A stretch of 8,480 nt of DNA from Rhodoferax sp. GTDB taxonomy: Bacteria; Pseudomonadota; Gammaproteobacteria; Burkholderiales; Burkholderiaceae. The DNA lies in contig JAIFMT010000105.1 of assembly GCA_020048295.1 (NCBI GenBank), positions 1 through 8,480 of the forward strand. The letters run 5' to 3'. A program made the translations under genes and the position numbers. Below the pieces are notes generated by a model, which did not search any database, was not told the origin of the DNA, and saw nothing but the letters and a program-made list of their open reading frames with translations. This document shows, piece by piece, positions 1 to 4,957 of this stretch (its first letter is position 1; every line of letters starts with the position of its first letter).

Positions 1-268
<268 letters not shown>

Positions 269-283
269 CTAAAATATATAAGA

Positions 284-335
284 AATATGCCTCTAGCCAG
301 CATGGATGTTGCGCAGCTAGCTACAAAAGTGATAA
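284..335 (+). repeat. Short interspersed repeat, copy A, between groES and groEL
   Basis: This stretch contains CTCTAGCC (291-298), then a 20-base spacer that includes ATGGAT and TTGCGC, then AGCTAC (319-324). It aligns without gaps with the core of copies B (about 1923-1977, opposite strand) and C (about 4241-4297, same strand). The 3' hairpin that closes B and C is decayed here (GCTAC-AAAA-GT). It lies in the groES-groEL intercistronic gap and should be transcribed as part of the operon mRNA. That these are copies of one element is read directly from the alignment; that the element is the common Comamonadaceae intergenic repeat is from memory. Boundaries are approximate. Confidence 0.65.
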
Positions 336-343
336 TAACTGGA

Positions 344-634
344 TTACTTTTCAACCACAGCGAACAGGTCGTCTTCTTTCATGACCAGCAGCTCGTCGCC
401 GTCAACCTTGACGGTCTGGCCGCTGTATTTGCCAAACAGCACGCGGTCGCCAACCTTGACGCTCATGGTGCCGAGCTCACCTTTGTCGTTCTTCTTGCCG
501 GGGCCAACGGCCAGCACTTCGCCTTGATCAGGCTTTTCAGCAGCGCTGTCAGGAATGACGATGCCAGAAGCGGTGCGGGTTTCATTTTCAACGCGTTTGA
601 CGATCACGCGGTCGTGCAGGGGACGAAGTTTCAT
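344..634 (-). CDS. groES: GroES co-chaperonin (10 kDa)
   Basis: Lid of the GroEL folding chamber: a heptameric cytoplasmic ring that caps GroEL and closes the folding cage. The 96-residue product is the normal family length and starts [14 protein letters not shown], the classic GroES N-terminus. It continues with the mobile-loop region [19 protein letters not shown] (about residues 17-35, with the GIVIP contact motif for GroEL), then [10 protein letters not shown] and the C-terminal [24 protein letters not shown] beta barrel. The ATG at 634 was chosen because it gives the conserved start and has a GGAG Shine-Dalgarno about 8 bases upstream. A longer in-frame reading would start inside the CIRCE operator and is not real. 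First gene of the groES-groEL operon, under the HrcA operator and heat-shock promoter at 733-787. Confidence 0.98.
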   Translation of the reverse strand: MKLRPLHDRVIVKRVENETRTASGIVIPDSAAEKPDQGEVLAVGPGKKNDKGELGTMSVKVGDRVLFGKYSGQTVKVDGDELLVMKEDDLFAVVEK

Positions 635-662
635 TGGGACTCCTAAAGGTTTGAAACACGGG

Positions 663-694
663 ATAAAAACTAAAACTGCCATGGAACTGGCAGT
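663..694 (-). promoter_or_regulatory. Hairpin with T-rich tail in the groES 5' leader (terminator-like)
   Basis: Read on the minus strand, ACTGCCA (694-688) is followed by a 6-base loop and TGGCAGT (681-675), a perfect 7-bp stem. Immediately downstream is TTTAGTTTTTAT, giving the look of a weak intrinsic terminator. It sits in the transcribed leader, after the CIRCE operator and about 40 bases before the groES start codon. It could act as an attenuator, an mRNA-stability hairpin, or have no role. No anti-terminator pairing was obvious by eye. The structure is seen in the sequence; the function is inference. Confidence 0.4.
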
Positions 695-732
695 GATCGT
701 TAACTTGAAGAGCCGCCATGGGCGCGGTGTTG

Positions 733-759
733 TTAGCACTCAACTCTTGCGAGTGCTAA
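733..759 (-). promoter_or_regulatory. CIRCE operator (HrcA binding site) of groESL
   Basis: A perfect inverted repeat TTAGCACTC-N9-GAGTGCTAA, identical to the CIRCE consensus (controlling inverted repeat of chaperone expression). It lies directly downstream of the promoter hexamers on the minus strand and about 100 bases upstream of the groES ATG. In known systems the HrcA repressor binds CIRCE and is itself kept active by GroEL, so the operon senses free chaperonin. No hrcA gene is in this window. The element would also be present as a 9-bp hairpin near the 5' end of the mRNA. Confidence 0.97.
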
Positions 760-787
760 TGATAAGGGCGATTGGTCGGCTTTCAAG
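759..787 (-). promoter_or_regulatory. Heat-shock (sigma-32-like) promoter of groESL, overlapping a sigma-70-like promoter
   Basis: On the minus strand CTTGAAA (787-781) is separated by 12 bases from CCCTTATC (768-761). This resembles the sigma-32 pattern CTTGAAA / CCCCATNT, although the spacer is at the short end. The same bases can also be read as a sigma-70-type promoter: TTGAAA (786-781), a 16-base spacer and TATCAT (764-759). The downstream hexamer touches the CIRCE operator, so bound HrcA would block either reading. Dual sigma-32 plus HrcA control of groESL is known in some betaproteobacteria. The hexamers are seen; which sigma factor uses them is inference. Confidence 0.7.
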
Positions 788-873
788 GGTGGCAGTCGCA
801 AATCCTTGCAATTTAGCGAACGCCAGTCGATCAGGGCCGTGCCGGGCACCACCAAGCGCCTGGGGACACACCC

Positions 874-1572
874 TCAGGCCACGACGGTCAAACTGATCGG
901 GGTCAGCCCGTCAATGCTGGCCGTCAGTGTGTCGCCCGCCTGCACGGCCGCCACGCCGGCTGGCGTGCCGGTGTAAATCAGGTCGCCCGGCTGCAATGCC
1001 CAGGCGCTGGAGAGTTCGGCAATGGTTTCCGCCACGTTCCAGATCAGCCGGCTGATCTGGCTTTGCTGGCGCAGTGTGCCGTTGACTTGCAGGCTGATGT
1101 TGGCTGTATGGACAGCGGGCGCATCTGGCGCTGGCGTGATCGGGCCAATCGGCGCCGAATGGTCAAAGCCTTTGCCAATGCACCAGGGCCGCCCCTGCTT
1201 TTTCATGTCGTTTTGCAAGTCGCGCCGCGTCATGTCCAGCCCCACGGCATAGCCAAAAATATGTGCGCTGGCGTTTTCTGCCGCAATGTTCTTGCCACCC
1301 ACGCCGATTGCCACCACCAGTTCCACCTCATGGTGCAGGTTGTGCGTCAGGCTGGGGTAGGGCAGGGCAGCGGTCTGGCCAGGTGCCACCACCAGCACGG
1401 CATCGGCGGGTTTCATGAAGAAAAACGGCGGCTCGCGGCCACTGTGGCCCATTTCCTGCGCGTGTTCTTCGTAGTTGCGGCCCACGCAGTAAATGCGATG
1501 CACCGGAAACTGCGCCACTGTGCCGACCACAGGCACGCTGACGATGGGAGCAGGTGCAAAACAATAGTCCAT
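874..1572 (-). CDS. Fumarylacetoacetate-hydrolase family enzyme, fumarylpyruvate hydrolase-like
   Basis: A 232-residue cytoplasmic metal-dependent enzyme that probably cleaves a C-C bond in a 2,4-dioxo acid of aromatic breakdown. The FAH signature is complete: YCVGRNYEEHAQEMG (residues 28-42, with putative catalytic H37), PPFFFMKPADAV (48-59), HHEVELVVAIG (80-90, metal ligands E82 and E84), GLDMTRRDLQ (111-120, metal ligand D113), KGFDHSAPIGP (134-144, K134), and GDLIYTGTPAGV (196-207). Length and the REPPFFF..PAD block match the fumarylpyruvate hydrolase/YcgM group rather than full-length fumarylacetoacetase. Its start lies 6 bases after the stop of the ABM gene, so the two form an operon; the Shine-Dalgarno is weak, suggesting coupling. 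No gentisate dioxygenase or maleylpyruvate isomerase is visible, so the substrate is unproved. Other options are acylpyruvate hydrolase or oxaloacetate tautomerase/decarboxylase-like activity. Confidence 0.88.
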   Translation of the reverse strand: MDYCFAPAPIVSVPVVGTVAQFPVHRIYCVGRNYEEHAQEMGHSGREPPFFFMKPADAVLVVAPGQTAALPYPSLTHNLHHEVELVVAIGVGGKNIAAENASAHIFGYAVGLDMTRRDLQNDMKKQGRPWCIGKGFDHSAPIGPITPAPDAPAVHTANISLQVNGTLRQQSQISRLIWNVAETIAELSSAWALQPGDLIYTGTPAGVAAVQAGDTLTASIDGLTPISLTVVA

Positions 1573-1578
1573 GGCGCT

Positions 1579-1893
1579 TCAGCCTTTCAGCGCGTCGGAT
1601 TTGGCCACCAGGTCAAAGTGCTGCACCACTGGCGCAGCGGCAAAAAACGGCCCGACGATGGCGCGCCATTCGGTAAAAGCCGGCGACTCCCGGAAACCCA
1701 CCGTGTGGTCTTGCAGTGTGGCCCAGAAAATCTGCAGCACATAACGCTGCGGGTTCTCGATGCAGCGGTTGACCTTGAAGCCCTCGAAGCCTTTGGCGTG
1801 GGCGATGACGGTTTGCAGGCCGCGGGTGATGGCTGCTTCAAAATCGGCATTCTGGCCGGGGTGGATGGAGAAATCGGCAAGTTCCAGGATCAT
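1579..1893 (-). CDS. Small ABM-domain (antibiotic biosynthesis monooxygenase-like) protein
   Basis: A 104-residue protein with the dimeric ferredoxin-like fold of the ABM/DUF-type superfamily. It starts MILELADFSIHPGQNADFEAA (strand 1 and the start of helix 1). Next come a helix around AITRGLQTVIAHAKGF, a strand with GFEGFKVNRCIENPQRYVLQ, then IFWATLQDHTVGFRESPAFTEW and the typical last strand APVVQHFDLV. The 'H..GFR.S..F..W' block (about residues 63-76) is the common ABM C-terminal helix motif. Some members are cofactorless quinone-forming monooxygenases; many have no known activity, so only the domain is claimed. The ATG at 1893 has no strong Shine-Dalgarno, but no better in-frame start was found. 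It leads the FAH gene in a tight two-gene unit. The pairing suggests a minor role in aromatic-compound metabolism, which is inference. Confidence 0.8.
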   Translation of the reverse strand: MILELADFSIHPGQNADFEAAITRGLQTVIAHAKGFEGFKVNRCIENPQRYVLQIFWATLQDHTVGFRESPAFTEWRAIVGPFFAAAPVVQHFDLVAKSDALKG

Positions 1894-1922
1894 GAGGGGC
1901 TTTCGGTGATGAGGGTAAAAAA

Positions 1923-1977
1923 TGCTATGTAAACAATAGCTTTAAGCGTATTATCCATATGGGCTAGAGGCTGATTT
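1923..1977 (-). repeat. Short interspersed repeat, copy B, in the ABM/ycaO divergent region
   Basis: On the minus strand this reads CAGCCTCTAGCCC, a 19-base spacer ending in ACGCTTAA, then AGCTAT and a closing hairpin GCTAT-N7-ATAGC (1940-1924). The hairpin has the same 5-bp stem and 7-base loop size as copy C, and the core aligns gap-free with both other copies. It fills much of the 191-base region between the divergent ABM and ycaO genes and is markedly AT-richer than the flanking genes. It lies about 30 bases upstream of the ABM start, so it may overlap that gene's promoter or leader. The remaining bases hold a TTGACA at 1991-1996 on the plus strand without a convincing -10 partner. Confidence 0.7.
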
Positions 1978-2084
1978 TGTCTAAATTTTGTTGACAGGAC
2001 GACTGATTTTAGTGACTGTTTTCAGTTTTCATGTTGGGTCTGCCTGCGGGGGGTTGCCGCTGCGCTGACTGTTATGCTTTGCCC

Positions 2085-3815
2085 ATGCACAACACTACCT
2101 ACATTCCTGGCAAAGATGCCGCCCTTGAGTCCACCATCAGCACGCTGCAAGGCCGGCTGCAAGCGTTGGGCTTTCATGTTGAAGAACGCAGCTGGCTTAA
2201 TCCGGTGGACGGCATCTGGTCGGTTCACATCCGCGACCGCGACTGCCCGCTGCTGTTTTCAAACGGCAAGGGAGCCAGCCGGCTGGCCTGCCTGGCCAGT
2301 GCCCTGGGCGAATTTGTCGAGCGCCTTTCCACCCATTATTTCTGGACACATTTCTACCTGGGCCCCGACGTGGCGGCCAGCAGCTTTGTGCATCACCCGC
2401 AGGAGCGCTGGTTTGACTTGACCGAAGATGACAACTGGCCTGCTGACCTGCTGACCCCTGAACTGCAGGCGCTGTACAACCCGCAAGGCGCGGTGGACGC
2501 TGCCAGCCTGGTGGATTTCAACTCGGGTGCGCAGGAGCGTGGCATTTGCGCGTTGCCCTATGTGCGCCAGCGCGACGGTCAAACGGTATATTTCCCGGTC
2601 AACATCATTGGCAACCTGTATGTCAGCAACGGCATGTCGGCCGGCAACACACAGACCGAGGCGCGCACGCAAGCCCTGTCCGAGATTTTTGAGCGGGCCA
2701 TCAAGGCGCGCATCATCAGCCAAGGCCTGTGCCTGCCCGATGTGCCTGACGAAGTCATCGCCCGCTACCCGCGCGTGGCGCGCGGCATCGAGGCGCTGCG
2801 CGAGGCCGGGTTTGGCATTCTGGTGAAAGATGCATCGCTCGGCGGCCAATACCCGGTGATGAACGTCACACTGCTCAACCCGCAAGATCAGGGCTGCTTT
2901 GCCAGCTTTGGCGCGCACCCGCGGTTTGAGGTGGCGCTGGAACGCGCCCTCACCGAGCTGCTACAGGGCCGCGCGCTCGATGCCTTATCGGGCTTTCCGG
3001 CGCCCGGCTTTGACCTGGAAGAAACCGCCAGCTCGACCAACATCGAAATTCACTTTGTCGATTCCAGCGGTGTGATTCACTGGAAATTTTTGGGCAACGA
3101 GCCTGATTTCGAGTTTGTGGACTGGAACTTCAGCAGCACCACCGCGGAAGACTACGCCTGGTGTCTGCAGCGCCTGCATCTGGACGGGCATGACGTCTAT
3201 ATTGCCGACTACGCTCACCTGGGGGTCTATGCCTGCCGCATTCTGGTGCCGGGCCTGTCCGAAATCTACCCGATTGACGACCTTGAATTCGAGAACAACA
3301 GCATTGCCAATCCGTTGCGTGAAGCCATCCTGAACCTGTCTGACCTGGACGATGAGGAATGCACCGACCTGCTGGAAACCCTCAACGACTGCGGCCTGGC
3401 AGACCAGCGCCCGGTGGCCGCGCTGATTGGCCTGGCCGCCGATGCCGACAGCTTCTGGGCTGACCTGCGGCTGGGCGAACTCAAAACCCTGCTGGCGCTG
3501 GCGGTGGGCGACGAAGCCGCCACGCTGGAAGGCTGCGAGTGGATTTTGAACTTTGACCAGATCGACACCCAGCGCAAGCGCGTGTATGCCTGCATCCAGA
3601 ACCTGATTCACCTGGCCGACATGGGTGACAGCGGCCCGTATCTGGATGCTGTGGCGCTGCTCTACGGTGCCGGCCCGCTGGCGCAGGCGCACGCGCTGAT
3701 CATGCAGGACGACCGCTTCATGGGCCTGAGCGCGCCCGGGTTGGCGCTGGATGGCTGCGAAATGCATCACCAGTTGCTCAAGGCCTACGCCAAGGTGCGC
3801 GCTGCCCACGCATGA
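2085..3815 (+). CDS. ycaO: Stand-alone YcaO protein (ATP-dependent; RimO-linked ribosomal S12 modification factor)
   Basis: A 576-residue cytoplasmic protein colinear with E. coli YcaO (about 586 residues). In E. coli it is linked to beta-methylthiolation of ribosomal protein S12 by RimO, and the fold phosphorylates a backbone amide with ATP. The N-terminus (YIPGKDAALE, residues 6-15) is the family start and fixes the ATG at 2085; an in-frame ATG at 2031 would add 18 residues not expected in the family. The ATP/Mg site is intact: SNGKGAS (59-65), SALGEFVERLST (72-83; E76, E79), TEARTQALSEIFERAIKAR (191-209; E192, E200, E203, R204) and ERALTELLQGRALDALSG (286-303). The C-terminal helical part from about residue 400 is the non-catalytic domain of this subgroup. 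No Shine-Dalgarno is convincing. No precursor peptide or azoline-forming partner is nearby, arguing against a peptide-antibiotic role. The stop overlaps the start of pgeF (ATGA). Confidence 0.93.
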   Translation: MHNTTYIPGKDAALESTISTLQGRLQALGFHVEERSWLNPVDGIWSVHIRDRDCPLLFSNGKGASRLACLASALGEFVERLSTHYFWTHFYLGPDVAASSFVHHPQERWFDLTEDDNWPADLLTPELQALYNPQGAVDAASLVDFNSGAQERGICALPYVRQRDGQTVYFPVNIIGNLYVSNGMSAGNTQTEARTQALSEIFERAIKARIISQGLCLPDVPDEVIARYPRVARGIEALREAGFGILVKDASLGGQYPVMNVTLLNPQDQGCFASFGAHPRFEVALERALTELLQGRALDALSGFPAPGFDLEETASSTNIEIHFVDSSGVIHWKFLGNEPDFEFVDWNFSSTTAEDYAWCLQRLHLDGHDVYIADYAHLGVYACRILVPGLSEIYPIDDLEFENNSIANPLREAILNLSDLDDEECTDLLETLNDCGLADQRPVAALIGLAADADSFWADLRLGELKTLLALAVGDEAATLEGCEWILNFDQIDTQRKRVYACIQNLIHLADMGDSGPYLDAVALLYGAGPLAQAHALIMQDDRFMGLSAPGLALDGCEMHHQLLKAYAKVRAAHA

Positions 3816-4591
3816 GCCCGGATTGGCTGATTCCTGACTGGCCGGCGCCCGCTGGCGTGCGCGCGGTGTGCAGCACGCGCGCAGGCGGGGTATCCCGGGC
3901 ACCGTATGACAGCCTGAATTTGGGTGACCATGTCGGCGACGATGCGGCGCAGGTGGCGGCCAACCGGCAGATTTTTCAACGCGCCATCGGCGCGCAGCCG
4001 GTGTTTTTGACCCAGGTCCATGGCAGTGGCGTGCTGCCCATCGATGCCGCCACTGCGCAAGCCAGCGTGGCTGATGCCTGTGTTACCAACCAGACTGGCG
4101 TGGCCTGCACCATCATGGTGGCCGACTGCCTGCCGGTGCTGTTTACCAGCCGGTCAGGGCATCGGGTGGCCGCAGCGCACGCGGGCTGGCGCGGTTTGGT
4201 GGGGCAGGGCGGGTGCGGTGTTCTGGAATCGACTTATAAGCTTTTTAGTGCTCCAGCCCTTTCTGATATTGCGCTAAAAGCTACTGAAACGGTAGCATGG
4301 CTGGGGCCTTGCATCGGCCCGCAGGCATTTGAGGTGGGCGGCGAAGTGCGCGCCGCTTTTGTGGCGCACGACGCGCAGGCAGCCCACTGCTTTGTGCCCA
4401 AGGGTGACAAGTGGCTGGCTGATCTGGCCGGGCTGGCACGCCAGCGCTTGAATGCGATGGGCATTGGCCACATCTTCGGCAACGACAGCAGCCCTGGCTG
4501 GTGCACCGTCAGCCAGCCGTCACGCTTCTTTTCGCACCGGCGCGACGGCGTCAGCGGCCGCATGGCGGTGAGCATCTGGCGCGAGGTCTGA
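3812..4591 (+). CDS. pgeF: Peptidoglycan editing factor / laccase-domain purine nucleoside phosphorylase (YfiH family)
   Basis: A 259-residue protein of the DUF152/YfiH family. Members act as a zinc-dependent purine nucleoside phosphorylase and, in E. coli, keep non-canonical residues out of peptidoglycan. The zinc site is complete: H70 in LTQVHGS, C106 in VADCLP and H123 in AHAGWRG. Further signatures are STRAGGVS (21-28), WLGPCIGPQAFEVGGEVR (163-180), and the C-terminal SHRRDG...GRMA..IW block. It starts inside the ycaO stop (ATGA, 3812-3815), so translation is probably coupled. Residues about 140-161 are unusual: they are encoded by a low-GC repeat copy that lengthens the segment between GWRG and WLGP by roughly 8 residues relative to E. 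coli YfiH (243 residues in total). The frame stays open through it. The last 72 bases overlap a convergent gene. The symbol pgeF is confident by family. Confidence 0.93.
   Translation: MSPDWLIPDWPAPAGVRAVCSTRAGGVSRAPYDSLNLGDHVGDDAAQVAANRQIFQRAIGAQPVFLTQVHGSGVLPIDAATAQASVADACVTNQTGVACTIMVADCLPVLFTSRSGHRVAAAHAGWRGLVGQGGCGVLESTYKLFSAPALSDIALKATETVAWLGPCIGPQAFEVGGEVRAAFVAHDAQAAHCFVPKGDKWLADLAGLARQRLNAMGIGHIFGNDSSPGWCTVSQPSRFFSHRRDGVSGRMAVSIWREV
4241..4297 (+). repeat. Short interspersed repeat, copy C, inside the pgeF reading frame
   Basis: Contains TGCTCCAGCCC (4249-4259), a 19-base spacer with GATATTGCGCTAAA, AGCTAC (4279-4284), and a closing hairpin GCTAC-N7-GTAGC (4280-4296). The core aligns gap-free with copies A and B. 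The surrounding 69 bases (4229-4297) have about 42% GC by hand count, against clearly higher GC in the rest of pgeF. It is read through in frame as part of PgeF (residues around TYKLFSAPALSDIALKATET) without a stop. The 5' boundary is uncertain: similarity becomes clear from about 4247, while low GC begins at about 4229. Confidence 0.72.
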
Positions 4592-4855
4592 CGGCACCGG
4601 ATCGGCAGAAACTGGCGCCTGCGTTAACGGCACAGCGCTCAGTGCCTGCGCCGCTTCAAGCTCTGCTGCCTCACGCGCCTTGATCGCCCGCTTGCGCGCC
4701 GGGGTGCCCATGATATAGACCACGATGCCGATGGGCAGCAGGCCATACAGCACCAGGGTGACGAGCGCGCCCAGCACGGTGCCATTGCTGCTGGTGGCCT
4801 CGGCGGCGGCCATCATCAGTGCGACGTAAAGCCAGGCGATGGGAACGATGTACAT
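4520..4855 (-). CDS. Small two-helix inner-membrane protein of unknown function
   Basis: A 111-residue protein with two hydrophobic segments: residues 1-18 (MYIVPIAWLYVALMMAAA) and about 28-49 (LGALVTLVLYGLLPIGIVVYIM). These are followed by a basic patch TPARKRAIKAR (51-61), then an Ala/Pro-rich, probably disordered cytoplasmic tail. By the positive-inside rule the basic tail faces the cytoplasm, so the hairpin likely has both ends inside. I recall similar proteins (AEAT..NGT, LPIG...Y..GTPARK) from other Comamonadaceae, but no function is known to me. It is transcribed toward pgeF and its final 72 bases overlap the pgeF 3' end; it is divergent from phaC. The start has no good Shine-Dalgarno, but ATG at 4855 opens directly into the first helix. 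Real-gene status rests on the coherent membrane topology over its non-overlapping part. Confidence 0.72.
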   Translation of the reverse strand: MYIVPIAWLYVALMMAAAEATSSNGTVLGALVTLVLYGLLPIGIVVYIMGTPARKRAIKAREAAELEAAQALSAVPLTQAPVSADPVPSDLAPDAHRHAAADAVAPVRKEA

Positions 4856-4957
4856 GGGGATATGATTTTTTTGATCGGCGTCAACAATTTGTCAGGTTCT
4901 CGAATGTCTGCGCCTTGATACTCGCGATTTCAATTTTGACTGGCATAAGGGTAAAGC

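Noticed and set aside
635..739. Longer groES reading frame beginning at 739 with a hydrophobic N-terminal extension.
   Set aside because: It would start inside the CIRCE operator and cross the leader hairpin; the family start MKLRPL with a good Shine-Dalgarno is at 634.
838..850. GTGCC-G-GGCAC inverted repeat downstream of the FAH gene as a terminator.
   Set aside because: The loop is a single base and there is no T-run on either side, so it cannot form a normal intrinsic terminator.
1991..2019. TTGACA at 1991-1996 as a -35 box of a ycaO promoter.
   Set aside because: The hexamer is perfect, but at 16-18 bases downstream there is only a sequence such as GACTGT, which is a poor -10 match, so I did not list a promoter.
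2031..2084. In-frame N-terminal extension of YcaO from ATG 2031, encoding a short segment with a CRCADC cluster.
   Set aside because: YcaO family proteins start close to the YIPGKDAALE motif, which fits ATG 2085. There is no Shine-Dalgarno before 2031, so the cysteine cluster is probably untranslated.
2085..3815. YcaO as part of a thiazole/oxazole-modified peptide (TOMM) or other peptide natural-product cluster.
   Set aside because: No precursor peptide, E1-like partner, flavin dehydrogenase, transporter or peptidase is nearby, and the protein matches the E. coli stand-alone type including its C-terminal domain.
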